From contig OX579635.1 in the NCBI GenBank assembly GCA_951230915.1, positions 17,050,001-17,114,000 on the forward strand: a stretch of 64,000 bases of DNA, given 5' to 3'. This document shows, piece by piece, positions 1-10,411 of the stretch. The DNA is from Antitrichia curtipendula. Its lineage: Eukaryota; Streptophyta; Bryopsida; Hypnales; Leucodontaceae. Positions within the stretch are counted from its first letter, which is position 1. The number at the start of each line of letters is the position of its first letter. Both the position numbers and the translations under genes were made by a program. The notes beneath the pieces were generated by a model. That model searched no databases and was not told the origin of the DNA. It was given only the letters and a program-made list of their open reading frames with translations.

Positions 1-34
1 CAAGCAAACGATATTGTTATTCAAATCAACTCAC

Positions 35-394
35 CTAAGTTTGCCACAGCTTCTGCCTCCAACCTTGTAGTCATGTTAGAAACGTCCTCCTCCATGTGGG
101 GTGTAAGAGGATACCCAAACTGAGCCATCCAAGCTCCACTGAACTTTTCCTCGCAACGTGGGCAACTGTGTTTATGCTCGGCCAACAACATGCTGATGCA
201 CACTGGGTGAAATTCACAACCACAAGATGCAATGATCACAGCACACGCTACAAATCCGTGTATTGTACAGTCCGCACACAACTTGGGTTCTGTTCTCCAC
301 ATGGGAGGGATAGACTTGCCTGTTGGGTACACGAATGGAGCCCACGGTCGCAGCACCAAAGAAGCTCTTTTCACCTTCCGTAACTTCTCCTCGG
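35..394 (-). CDS. RING-like zinc-finger exon, left member of divergent pair (partial gene)
   Basis: This minus-strand exon is bounded by an acceptor CAG (395-397) and a strong donor GTGAGT (29-34), so the gene continues past the left edge of the window. The translation has a Cys/His cluster in RING-like order: Cys-x2-Cys, about 14 residues, Cys-Gly-Cys-x2-His-x2-Cys, 11 residues, Cys-x2-Cys. One ligand of a canonical C3HC4 RING appears to be missing, so ubiquitin-ligase activity is only a possibility. The same cluster recurs in the right-hand gene at 7001-7480, with the shared core CxCxFHPxC followed by CPxCE and a Trp-rich stretch. I take it as the 3' part of the gene whose N-terminal exon is 469-1476. 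The simple splice 455 to 394 is not in phase and follows a stop codon, so the joining is uncertain. The family is not recognised. Confidence 0.55.
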
Positions 395-468
395 CTGTTG
401 CAACAACATTGTTGGAGTAGTTGACAGACCTTAAAGATAGAACTAGTTGCTCACCTTCAATATTTAGC

Positions 469-1476
469 TTATATTGATGCTTCTGCCTTGTCTTTTGTGT
501 CCGCCATTTTGATAAATTTCTCCAACATCTCTCGTCCCGCCACCAACTTCTCCGTTGACAACGCTTGGTTGCCTTTGCGTTTCAGCTCCGATGCCGCGGC
601 CATCATGGTGCCATACTGCTCCTGCAATTCTTCTTGGTCTTGGCCACAAGTAGCAAGTGCCTCCTTTGATTCCATCAATGCCAACAAGAGGTTATCGTGT
701 GCACTTAATGCTTGATCATTAATGAGATTGCGCAATTCTGATTCCACATGCGCTTCTATTGCGGAACCTTTGTGGGCACACGAATTTTTCGTCGAGCTTC
801 TGTTGCCAGCGGAAGTCGCGGTGTAATTGTGGGTGATGGTGCACAAGGTGGCAAGTTGCTCTTGGATTGCCACATGACCCAATTTGTGGCGGTTGTGCTT
901 CTTTTGATCCATTCGTGTGTTGCGCCTCTTGATTGCCTCTGCCACCCCATCGACCTCAAGTTTGTGCACATATGTGGCGAAGCAAGCTCGTAAGAACTTC
1001 AAAGAGAATGCTTCGTTGTCAGGCTGGCCTCCATACACAAGCCTGTGTTGTTCCCAGAATTGTGCCGCTTGCTCGTTGTCAACACACAAGTTCATTGGAA
1101 ATCGATATGGATCTGACCGTGTCTTCCATTTTAATAAGATCTTGTTGTCAGTAATCGACATGTGCTGCAATACCTGGTCTACTTGAATGCCGCAGGGGCA
1201 TAGCTCAATGACAACGGTGAAGAACCGTGCGTTGTATACACCATGACGACCTTGGAGCACGAGAGCAACAGTGACTAGTTGATGCTTGAGGTCTTCTGGA
1301 ATTCCATCCATTGGAATTGGCTCCTGGAATTCATCGTCCACAAGTCCTGCATGGCTATGCGGAAGGTCATCCTCTAAGCTCTCGAATGATTGCATATTTG
1401 CACAGTCGGGGGATGTTCCTAGGTCCCATCCTTTCTTCTTGTTGAGAACGCAAGCACAATGGGGTTGTCTCCCCAT
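469..1476 (-). CDS. N-terminal exon of unrecognised zinc-finger family, left copy
   Basis: An open frame of 335 residues starts at ATG 1474-1476. It is homologous to the plus-strand frame at 2381-3337: both have a GIP-x2-L block near residue 55, a YxxxPDNxAFS block, a conserved helical block ending QEQLATL here and KQQLTGI there, and then a charged, coiled-coil-like C-terminal half. The conservation across two diverged copies supports real coding. The stop TAA (469-471) lies 14 nt before a consensus donor GTGAGC (449-454), and the zinc-finger exon follows about 60 nt later. The frame may therefore be a complete short product, with the zinc-finger exon reached by other splicing. I do not recognise the family and assign no function. 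Confidence 0.6.
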   Translation of the reverse strand: MGRQPHCACVLNKKKGWDLGTSPDCANMQSFESLEDDLPHSHAGLVDDEFQEPIPMDGIPEDLKHQLVTVALVLQGRHGVYNARFFTVVIELCPCGIQVDQVLQHMSITDNKILLKWKTRSDPYRFPMNLCVDNEQAAQFWEQHRLVYGGQPDNEAFSLKFLRACFATYVHKLEVDGVAEAIKRRNTRMDQKKHNRHKLGHVAIQEQLATLCTITHNYTATSAGNRSSTKNSCAHKGSAIEAHVESELRNLINDQALSAHDNLLLALMESKEALATCGQDQEELQEQYGTMMAAASELKRKGNQALSTEKLVAGREMLEKFIKMADTKDKAEASI

Positions 1477-2380
1477 GTTGTGTGTATATATAATTGCGGT
1501 GATTGAATACGTTCGGCACTAAACTACATGAGTTGCTGCTAAGCCCAAATTCGAAGAAGAAAACACTGAGATGAAACCAGAATGGTTTGAACAATGTGCC
1601 TCATTCTCAATAGTGGGCTTGAGCATGGTAATCATGAAACTGTGAATTGGGCCCAACAATAAATGCATGACTTGCATTGGGCCTCAAATCATTTTAAATG
1701 GGGCCATTTGTTTAATAAACGAATCTATCAATGTAATGTAATCATACGGTCACACAGCTTTTTAAAAACCGGCTTCTTCTTTGGGATTGTATCATTGGAT
1801 GTGCCAAGCACTTGCACACTCAATGATACATTTTTTTTTTAAATTCCGGGACTTTCCCAATATAATGATAATTTCTTTTTGCCACCCTAAATCCTAGACC
1901 AAAAAGCGTAGACCCTAAACCTCCTAAAACCTTGGATCCTAGATTCTAAATCTTAAGTTGTAGACCCTAAACCCTAAATCCTAACCCTTAATCTAGACCC
2001 TAGACTAGACCCTCAAGCCAATGACTAAACTTCCACAATGTACTAACTATGAGTGGACTTGCTAGTTCTAGTGTGTACCCGTCAGTCTCTCGTTCTAGGC
2101 ATGATCACACGCAACCTATCATCATTCAATGTACTATCACTAATTCGAGGGTTTAGGGTGTACCCATTAGACTGTTGACAACTTGGGGTGGCGTTGCCAT
2201 CATGCGTAATCAATGCCATCAACCTAACCCTGAACCCTAAAACCGTACCTTCCTTCTTCTTGTCAGTATTGTGTTTCCAAGTTCATTCTTCTGAACAGTG
2301 TGTTTCCATCGCCCAAGTTGTCTTCTACAATTCCGTTGCATTTCATATTTTTTTTCCTTTTCTTTGAGTCTGTTTTGAAC
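1477..2380. promoter_or_regulatory. Shared upstream region of the divergent gene pair with telomere-like repeats
   Basis: About 900 bp separate the two divergent start codons, so this is the likely bidirectional promoter. From about 1884 to 2010 it carries a degenerate run of CCCTAAA/CCCTAAT words of plant telomere type, with more at 2222-2248. One match to the plant telo-box AAACCCTAA occurs near 1967. The run is too degenerate to be a chromosome end. No other gene is seen. Confidence 0.4.
1884..2010. repeat. Degenerate interstitial telomere-type repeat (CCCTAAA)n
   Basis: Repeated words such as CCCTAAATCCTAGACC and ACCCTAAACCCTAAATCC are spaced by point changes. They match the Arabidopsis-type telomere unit but with many substitutions, which fits an old interstitial tract. 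Confidence 0.6.
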
Positions 2381-3337
2381 ATGTTGAGTGGCAACAGAGC
2401 AAGTCGTTCGAAAAGCCTTATCAAAGGCAAAGCTGCTCTTCAGGCAGAGGAATGGGAACGAGAATCTCTTGTGAAATCAGAAGCTCATTTGAAAGAGTCA
2501 ATTTCACCAGACTTGTCGTGGGATGTGCCGTTTGATTTATAGGGGATTCCAACAAAGTTGAGAGAGAGGTTAGTTGTGTTGGCACCGTGTTTGTTAGGGA
2601 GAGCAAAGGCGGTTTATGACGAGGAGTTCTTTCATAGGATGGTAGGACTCTACAAGGAGGGTTGTTTGCCGAAAGAGGTGACGGAGAGCATGGTTCCAGC
2701 AGAGATGTATGAGAGCAATTGGCCTCATGGGAAAGGTGCCAATAAGACGAGGTACATGATCAAAAAGTGTCGGAACCTTCAAGTCCGGGAAGCATACCTG
2801 AGAATTTACCAACGAGTATACAACGACTCTCCTGACAACAAAGCGTTCAGTCAGACGTTCTTGTGTGCATGTGTCTTTTACCATCAAGACAATGGACGCA
2901 AGAACAAGGTCAATTGGGCAGCGGCAGCTGCCAAAGTGACAGAAGAGCATCAAAATCATGCGCACAACAATCCGCTCAAGTTGGGCCCTCCAGCATTGAA
3001 GCAACAGCTCACGGGCATCATGAAGGACTGTTGTCAATACTTTGTTGAGCACGGTGGACTTGAACACGGTGGAGGTGGAGAAACTGGCGCGCGGAAGGTG
3101 GATGAGTTGCTGAAGGAGGTGAAGAAGAAGTGCATTGACCTCCGGGGTAAGGAGAAGTGTCTTTCTAATTTGAAGGATGAGTACAAGAAAGCAAAAGGCC
3201 GTAAGCTGCAGTTGAAAACAGAAGACGACCGGCTCAATTCCATGAAGGAAGAATTGCGTAGAAAGAGCAAAGCCCTTGCTAAAGCGGGGGAGCTAGAAGA
3301 GAAGACTCTTGTTGACAAGTGTCGCATGCGTAGTTAG
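2381..3337 (+). pseudogene. N-terminal exon of unrecognised zinc-finger family, right copy, with in-frame TAG
   Basis: One reading frame runs from ATG 2381 to TAG 3335-3337, broken only by TAG at 2540-2542. The residues on both sides of that stop align with the left copy: the stop replaces the residue just before the GIP motif, where the left copy has Asp. The rest keeps the PDNKAFS block, a Cys-rich segment, and a Lys/Glu-rich coiled coil from about residue 215 onward. The terminal stop is 3 nt upstream of an ideal donor GTAAGT at 3341, the same odd arrangement as in the left copy. Downstream exons with the zinc finger lie at 6.74-8.35 kb. The internal stop suggests a pseudogene, or a start downstream of it; no ATG lies close after the stop. 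Confidence 0.55.
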
Positions 3338-4422
3338 CGCGTAAGTATCTTTAACACAAAAATGTGGTAAGATGACACGAATTATCGTCCTAGGGAATTC
3401 TAGTACGTTGCTTCAAGTTTCGAGTATCCGGTATTGCTTCTCAAACACCCTAAGCAATCCGTTCAACTAATTGCTTCTCTTTCAGAAACTAGTGTTATTT
3501 GGATTCTAGTCCGGATTCGTCTTCTTCCGGAATCCAGTTCCGAATCTCTAAGTAACTGGTTTTAGATACCCCTGTTTCACCCTCAGGGGGTCCACTGTTG
3601 ATCTTTTCGAGGGGCAGGGACGCACCACTCTTGATTCTCGCTCTCTTTAAACAAAACAAAACCCAATCATACTGTAATAGCATTAGAAGAAATTATACTG
3701 TAATAGCAATAGAAGAAATCCATACCCTCACAACCTTCCAGAAAACATATCCGGAAAGTAGGTCACACAAGGCTGTGTTAGGTCCTCCTTACTACAACGA
3801 TAGATCACGACTTTCCGGATTTAAGTGTTAACTTCCTAGCTGTCGACTATTCCGGAGGTTGGCAGACCTTCTGATGGTTGGGATTATTCCTTTGGCGGTT
3901 GCTTATCTCCGCACGGAATCCTCCCTGGACTTCCGGACTTGCACCTTACCCGTAACGGGCTTCCACCAAATCACCATTCCGGCAAATTAAAGGCACCACG
4001 TACAACTCCTCCCTCATAAGTCTACAACTCTTCCGTCAAAACACATCTTAGTTCATCCGTCAGTCATAAAATCCAGACTCCCTCTTGTACACCTTTACTT
4101 ACAATAGTTACAAACCAACATACAACTCAAACATAAACGCGATACGCAAAGAAATGATCAAATTGATCTCCAGTAAGCTTTGATTAAATGACAAGGAAAG
4201 GGAATGACATGCCAACAAGCCGGCCTGCCCTTAAAAACAACCAAAAAGCAGCCAAATGGCCAACCCAAAATCCGGCTAACGATCCTACTAACCGTTCCGG
4301 ATAAAACGGAAATCCGTTAACATCCTAAAGGTCCAGAACTAAAGGCCCACAGTCCGGGTTACCCGTTCCGGAAATAGCTAACCAGACAAAATCCTAACTA
4401 ACAAAGCTACAATTCGCACTAG

Positions 4423-4901
4423 TCATTTAGGGGCCTTCTTTGATGAAGATCCGGCCCTTAGGTTCGCAAGAGTCGACTTCCAGGTAGGCATCTTTGGTGG
4501 AGTCATTTTTGTTGCGGATCGGGTCCGGATCTGGGGCAGATCCGAATCCGTTTCCGTCTCGACTAGGAGTGCGATTTGGTCAACTTCTCTTCTGTCTCCT
4601 CGATCTCCAGCGGCTCCTCTAATCATGTTTGCATCTGCCGTGTTGACTTGGTCTCTGTGCGACTGATGATGGTGTTGTCCAGATTTGTAGGGGGAGGAGT
4701 GGTTTGCACGTGGTCAAACCTATCCGGATCAGTCCGGGCTGGATTCCTCACAGTTGCTGCAGCAGTCGTTCCGGCTTCCGTTTCTCCGGGCTGGAGAGGC
4801 GGAAACAGGTTCACCACCGCCTGCCTTCCGAATGACTCTTCCATACCGGTGGTCTGTGTGCCCGCATCCTTGGGCGTCGTGGCTTCCGGATAGACCACCA
4901 A
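4423..4901 (-). pseudogene. Fragmentary downstream reading frames of the TCCGG element
   Basis: Two short minus-strand frames, 4623-4901 and 4423-4626, lie 3' of the larger ORF at 5027-6331 but in different frames. The last is basic, Lys-rich and ends with a clean stop. Their composition (Pro, Thr, Glu, Arg) resembles the tail of the larger ORF, so they may be its frameshifted or spliced C-terminus. No domain is recognised. Confidence 0.25.
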
Positions 4902-5026
4902 ACGTGTCTAGATTTCCGGAAGCCTCTTTTCCGTTGAGGTTCTGGCTTTTGTGGTTTCTTGAAACTCCCCTTCCGAAAGGTCCGTGAACATGGCTTGATC
5001 CAGCAGGTTCGAGTCAAGGCTTCCGA

Positions 5027-6331
5027 TCAGCTGCCGCATTCCTTTAGCACTCCTTCGAATTGGGCCTCGAAATCCGTCAATATAAGCACCACCTTTGTTC
5101 TAGTGGTGTGTCCTTGTACCACCATCTGGGAGTTCCACAGTTGGGCCCTCGAGATGGTGCTAACAGGAAGGTCCACCAATTCCCCTAGCTTCCGGACTAG
5201 AGCCATTGCCTCCATTGCCTTTCGGTTCGCCACGTGCATCTCTCGCTCCGACCAGAGGTGTTGGTTCCAGAATTGGTTCCGTTCCTCCTGTAGAGTCCGG
5301 ACCTGGGTGTGTAGGACTTGGACCTCTTCCGGATCAGGTCTCCAAGTGATGGCGGCTAGGATCTCCGTCTCATCCTTCACTCCTAGCGTTGTGCATATGT
5401 CTCGAAGAACTGTCGCCATCCGGTTGTTCACTGTCCTTGTGGTTCTCAACCAATAAATGGCGCTCCTGACCAAATCTGTTCCCGGATTCGGACTTTCCGG
5501 TTGGCCAAAATCCTCTGCTACTTGCTTCCCTCGTGAGGCCCAATTGGTGGTCTTCCGTCGGTTGGATCCGGCCTTCTTTGGAGTAGTTTGGGTTTCTTCC
5601 GGAACCTCTTCATCTTCCAACTCTGGCTCCTTCGGCTCAACTTCCGGTTTCAGTCCGTACTTGAGGAGGTTCTCCCCTTTCCGGTACATGAGTTGCTCCG
5701 GTTCACTCAAGGTTTCATGTCTATGGTAGATATGGAACAGGTACGGACTAATGGGGCTCGACTTCCGTCCAGCAATCCCCTTAGCTAACTTATTCACAAT
5801 GGTGTGGATAAGTCCTCCCCAGTTCACGGGCCTTGGAGCCGAATTTATCCTATCACCTAAAGCTCCGAAGATGGTGTTCGCCACCGTTATCGTGACCCGA
5901 CTAGGCTTCTCCAAATAAAGGATGGGAATCAAAAACTCTAAGAGTTGCTGATCCCGGGTGAAGACACAGTCGCTCGCCGCATACCTCTCCATTGGGTCGG
6001 CGGAGTTCCGGAACCAATCCGTTGCATACTTCTCCGGCCGGCCGGCCCATCCGGCTCCTCTGTTTACGGCAAAGTATGTTCCGTCCCAGAGTTTCTAGAT
6101 CCAAGCTCTCGAGCGGCCCCTCATCGTCAACTCATATTGATTGGGAACTTCGTAAATGAGTTCCTCAATCATCCCTTCACTCTTGAGGTTCCATGGACGG
6201 TGCAAGAATCTGACACAGCCCATGGCTACCAGATCCTCCTCTAACTCCCGATGACGATCCGGATTGTACGGAATCATTGGGATGACACTCCGGGCAGTCA
6301 CCGCCGGTTTCCGGACTGGGGTTTCCGTCAT
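5027..6331 (-). pseudogene. Unrecognised element-borne protein with one in-frame TAG
   Basis: A single minus-strand frame runs from ATG at 6331 to the stop at 5027 and is interrupted only by TAG at 6095-6097. The 34 codons between that stop and the next ATG (5992) are open and look like coding sequence. The protein has a globular, aromatic-rich N-terminal third, a Glu/Pro-rich linker, and a C-terminal heptad-like region, reminiscent of plant mobile-element (gag-like or plant mobile domain) proteins. That is only a resemblance. The whole frame lies inside the TCCGG-rich segment and its codons contribute many of those words. The promoter side would be 6340-6600. Confidence 0.5.
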
Positions 6332-6742
6332 GCTGACAGACTTCCGGATGCAAGTTGCACCGGCCTCACTTTCACTTCCTATCGCGATCCTATCTCACCA
6401 CTCTTTCACTCACTAAGTGTACTTGCGAAGAACCGCAAAGAAGAGAGACAAAATGAGAATGGCGGCGGGGTTTATATAGAGACTTGGAAACCCTAAGTTC
6501 CCGACCCGATGGAATTCCCGTAAGTTTCCTAGCCGGAACCTCTATGATCCGGATCTTCCGGCTTTTCGGCTCCTGGTTCCGGAACACTGCGTTAATCTAA
6601 TTATTGTTTTACTTTTCCTACGAAAGAACTCTTTTCTAATTCTGATTTTTAATGTCTAAATTCTTACACCTATGCAAAAATTTCAAGATTCTCCTCCTAT
6701 TTGTCTCTATTTGATGCATTTTTTTGAATTTTCGGATGTTAG

Positions 6743-7017
6743 GTCTCGTCACAATAAGCAGCAACGACAAGTGAGCAAGGACATTGCTGCAAACAACAAC
6801 AAATTGGAAGCGACCATGGACTCTGCGGCAAAAATGGCAACCACCATAGCGACCGCCTCCGAAATTTACCTGAGTTCCCAACAGGCTTTAAACAGTTGCA
6901 GAAGAAAGTAGTAGTGGAGAGAATAGCGCAGTATTCCATCAAGCCGAAGAAACTTGCTGGAAACAAGTGGTCAGAAGCAGGTGTTTTGCCACAGATTCAA
7001 CTAGATGCACCGTGTGC
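6743..7017 (+). CDS. Right zinc-finger gene, exons upstream of the inserted miniature element
   Basis: A likely acceptor TTAG ends at about 6742, followed by an open frame rich in Lys, Gln and Ala that runs to about 6905. A second frame, open through 6896-7017, reads into the Cys cluster and is the one continued after 7350. Two short exons or a frameshift near 6880-6900 are both possible (CAG sites at 6882-6884 and 6893-6895). Homology to the left copy is clearest from the Cys cluster onward. The exon is cut at 7018 by a hAT-like element. Confidence 0.45.
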
Positions 7018-7342
7018 CAGGGTTGTCCCCGTCACGTCCTGTCCATCCGTTAGGATGTCCGGACGGACGTCAAGATTCAACCCCGGCGTCCGTCAGGATC
7101 CAAAAAAAAAAAAAAAAAAAATTCTTTTTTTTTCTGGACGGTCCGTCCGTCTTGTCGATGACTGGTCCGTCCCTATGGACGGCTGGCCGTCCAGGTCGAC
7201 AGACAAGCCGTCCTCGGAAAAAAATAAAAAATAAATGTTTTTTGATCCTAACGCAATCCCGACGCGTCAGGACGCGTCCGGACTGACGCTGACAGACATC
7301 CGGACGTGAAAACCCCACGTCACGTCCAGATAGACAACCCTG
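7018..7342. mobile_element. hAT-like miniature inverted-repeat element inside a zinc-finger exon
   Basis: The element is 325 bp with termini CAGGGTTGTC (7018-7027) and its exact complement GACAACCCTG (7333-7342). It is flanked by a perfect 8-bp direct repeat CCGTGTGC at 7010-7017 and 7343-7350. CAGGG ends plus an 8-bp duplication are diagnostic of the hAT superfamily. The interior is GC-rich with many GTCC/GGAC words and a run of A (7100-7119). It encodes nothing convincing. It interrupts the reading frame with a stop at 7232-7234. Confidence 0.9.
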
Positions 7343-7350
7343 CCGTGTGC

Positions 7351-7685
7351 ATGCTGCTCCCTACTATTTGTTTCCAACGGTGCAGTACCGTACTCTTGTA
7401 GTTGTGTGTTTCACCCTTGGTGTTTGTGGCCAGAACTCCTTTCAGGATCTCGCACTTGTCCTCAGTGTGAAAAACTAGGCGATCCCCAGTGGTTGGAATC
7501 GTGGGATTTTGACGTCTTAGAAACACCTCCCCAAAACCCTCTTCTCAAAGAGAAAGGGCCAGCACTTTCGGAGTCGTCCCTCTTTGTGATGCGTAAGAGG
7601 GAAGCTGCTAGCGCTGCTGAGGGACCACCAGCTCCCAAGTCCCCGAAGCCGAAGGTCCAAAGTAAGGGTCCTTTGCCCCTAGCTG
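7351..7685 (+). CDS. Right zinc-finger gene, zinc-finger exon after the miniature element
   Basis: The exon continues the frame that ends at 7017. Skipping the element plus one copy of the 8-bp duplication (333 nt, a multiple of three) gives an uninterrupted frame through the Cys/His cluster: CxCxFHPxC, then CPxCE, then a Trp-rich segment. This aligns with the left copy's cluster at 35-394. A Lys/Pro-rich tail follows. A good donor (G|GTAAGG) lies at 7686. The apparent GTG start near 7406 is an artefact of the insertion. Confidence 0.55.
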
Positions 7686-7963
7686 GTAAGGCAACATATA
7701 ATGTCCCCCCAATAACTATACATCGACTGATTTTGCCCTTTCCTCTGCTTGCTAATCGACCTCGTGGAAGTATCTATACAGAAGCTGTTGCTGCGGCCAT
7801 TTCAACCTTAGCCAAACATAGTACGTTCCTTACAGAGTTTTGTTGTCAATTAGCACCCTTTAGCACCTCTATTTCGTACTTGTGTGTGTCGAAATTGCGT
7901 TGTGACTAACTAGACAAACTAACAATGATGCTTGTTTTCGAATGCCCAGGATGTTTCCAACAG

Positions 7964-8346
7964 GAAATCAATTACTGGAAGAGAGGAAGAAAGAAGAAGA
8001 CATGAAGAAGGAAGAAAAGAAGAAGCAAGAGAAGAGGAAGGTGCGTGACAATGACAACAAGCTAATGGCTCAGAAAGTGCCACCAGCCAAAGCAGCCACT
8101 CTAGAGGAAGAAGAAAATGACAAGGAAGAGGGGACGGAGCTAGAAGATGGTATGGAAGAGGGGAAGGAGCCAAAAGATGTCAAGCGTATGCAGCCCTTGA
8201 TACCAACGACAACGTCACCAGAACTAGAACTCGAAGAAGAAAGTTCTGAAGATGACGACGACAATCCGGAGAAGCCTGCATCAGGTTTGTCCGGATCGGC
8301 TACATCGGTCTTAGAAGATCTCAATGCCTTGATTGAGGCTATGTGA
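7964..8346 (+). CDS. Right zinc-finger gene, terminal acidic exon
   Basis: An acceptor TTTCCAACAG ends at 7963, and joining it to the donor at 7686 keeps phase 1. The exon encodes a Lys/Glu-rich segment, then a strongly acidic Glu/Asp/Ser segment, and stops at TGA 8344-8346. Charged tails of this type are common in nuclear proteins, but no domain is recognised. The intron 7686-7963 is 278 bp. Confidence 0.5.
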
Positions 8347-8691
8347 CCTGGCTGGACAACTTGAGGACAAGCGATACAGTTTAGTATAGGTTTTATAGAC
8401 CGAAATGACTCATGTCCCATAACGTAGCATTTTGAATACTATGAATACACATTTTGACATCACAGGCTTCCCGGGAAACAAGTGCAAACTGAGTTTAAAA
8501 CTTGAAAAAACGTTGTATTGTTGGCATCGTATTAACTTAGAAAAAAAATGCCTACATTATCAAAATCCAGCCTTGGAGTACTTCCTATTATGGTTGTTGG
8601 GAACATATCGTTTCTACAACTTCCCTTGTTCTAAACATCGAATCCATTCCATTGTAATCTCTATACCTCATGTAGCACTAGTTATTCCTAA
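8347..8691. other. Spacer between convergent genes
   Basis: This holds the 3' flank of the zinc-finger gene and of the minus-strand exon that ends at 8692. No gene or repeat was recognised. Confidence 0.4.
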
Positions 8692-9002
8692 TTAGGTGCT
8701 AGCCACTATCTCAAAAGTCCAGGGCGGTAGGACTTGTGCTATTGTGTTGACAGCTTCATGCCTGGGGTTGATGTTGATATCATGAAAACCAGCCTGTCTC
8801 ACCTTGAAGCGGAATTCCTCTGATGCCACATCCTCCAAGGTGATACAAACCTCTCTGCGAATGTGAGACAACGGCCATGCTTTACCCACTTCAAACCTTA
8901 CCACCATCGCACCTTGGAACACACAAGGAAGAACCACCATTTCCTCCTCCCGCACTTGGTCAATCTGTTCCCAACTGACCCCATCTTGCCTTAGACGCTG
9001 TT
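8692..9002 (-). CDS. Terminal exon of an unrecognised minus-strand gene
   Basis: A pyrimidine-rich tract and acceptor CAG (9003-9005) precede an open frame of about 100 codons that ends at 8692. The predicted segment is mixed alpha/beta, with a Phe-Arg-Phe-Lys-Val motif. A similar DFRFKV motif appears in the exon at 11742-12017, so the exons may belong to one gene or to relatives. Direct joining to the donor at 11063 is out of phase, so intervening exons would be needed. No function is assigned. Confidence 0.4.
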
Positions 9003-9059
9003 GGATAGAGAGGAGCACGCTTAGGGAACACATAGGGTGTTTGGCTGCAAGTTGGTGAG

Positions 9060-10411
9060 TGTAGATGGAGGATATCTATACTCAAATCTTCACTTGATCT
9101 TCAAAGTCTTCAAACTCGAATCTTCACTCGATCTCCAACCATTCTATCTTGTGGTGGCTCTATAGGGCCAAAGGTAAAGGTGTGTGATAAGAAACAAGGC
9201 CTTGGATGAGTAAAACGGGACAGCCAAACCATGAGTTGGCCGTCTGATAAATTGGTTCCTAAACTTCAAACCCACAGTGACCAGGAAGCGCCTTTTACCA
9301 GTAGGAACGACATAAAAGAACGACCATGTGGGTGATCAATCCCACTTCGTCGCCACAAACACAAAACGGGTTTATTATTGGATATCCACATAACCCGCAA
9401 CAATATTTACAATGCAAAATTGAAAACAACAAGCCTCCAAAACCGGCTAAGAATAACAAGCCACAAGCCACAACACACGATTCTTCAATCTTCAATCTTC
9501 AAGTCTTCAACTGAATTTTGATCTAGCACCATCATGGCTCTAAGAATCTAAATCAGACGAGTGATAGCTTTTTGGAAAGCTAATACAAACTTTTACTCTC
9601 CCTCCATATCTCAACTCAATATAACACTCTGTCCAACTTCCATGGACTCCCGAAGTATCGGCCCTTAAAACCAAAGGCAGCAGACCCTTCCTCACTTTGA
9701 CACTCACAATTCTCTTATAAAATGCCCCAAATGAAACAAATGATAGCTTCCTAGAAAGCTAATAAGTTGTTCTACACTTCTTCAAATTTTCAAAACAATC
9801 AAAAGACTTGTCCGTCTTCTATGGTTGTCCAAAGTCTCTGTCCCTCTATATGGAAGACAACATACCTTCCTCCACTCAAACTAGCACAACTCTTGATTGT
9901 TCACTCCAAATCAAGCAAGAAAGAACTTTTTGGAAACAACACAATATGATACACAATCCTTCAAATTTTCATTGCAAAAATCCTTGTACACCATGAGATC
10001 TCTCTCTCCAAACATCCAGTTCCCTATTACCTTCTCTAAAACTCTACCTTCTCTAAAACTCCAACTTCACACTACAACCACGACTTCGGGAAACTTCCCA
10101 AGTCTTTTCCTAAATGCCAAAGGCCCACATGGATCAGCCCATACCTCTTTCACATGGGTGGGCCTCCAAATCTTAGCCAAATGGCTTGTTTTTATTTTCT
10201 AACTATAAGTAAAACACAAGAAAGAAGGTGAAACAGTCTTCACCTTCCAACTGTGTAACAAGACCAAATCAACACAAATACTACTAATTTTCTAATAAGA
10301 GTAAAATAAGTAACGGAACTAATTTAGATTAAAAACTAAACGCCAAATGAAAAAGAAACAAGTCAATGGAGATGAAAAACCGTTCGGCAGTCAAAACCAG
10401 TCGCCAAGTCG
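9060..10411. other. Non-coding stretch, possible intron
   Basis: This is AT-rich, with short runs of CTTCAATCTTCAAG-type words near 9480-9510. I see no supported gene. It may be intronic if the minus-strand exons at 8.7-9.0 and 10.7-12.0 kb belong together. Confidence 0.3.

Larger units (their letters stand above)
3420..6595. mobile_element. TCCGG/TCCGGA-rich inserted segment in the intron position of the right zinc-finger gene
   Basis: The word TCCGG (often TTCCGGA) occurs roughly 45 times on one strand or the other between about 3428 and 6585 and is essentially absent immediately outside. The segment lies between a consensus donor (3341) and the next zinc-finger-gene exon (about 6743) and carries its own minus-strand ORF. 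I read it as a transposable element of unknown class. I could not find convincing terminal repeats or a target duplication. The left kilobase (3420-4420) is non-coding. Confidence 0.5.

Noticed and set aside
1884..2010. Chromosome end or fused telomere
   Set aside because: Repeats are too degenerate and short, and lie between two genes; interstitial tract is the simpler reading.
2594..3067. 157-codon minus-strand frame
   Set aside because: Antisense to the conserved zinc-finger-family exon; no homology of its own.
8070..8420. Ser-rich minus-strand frame
   Set aside because: Complement of the acidic Glu/Asp exon; composition is a shadow.
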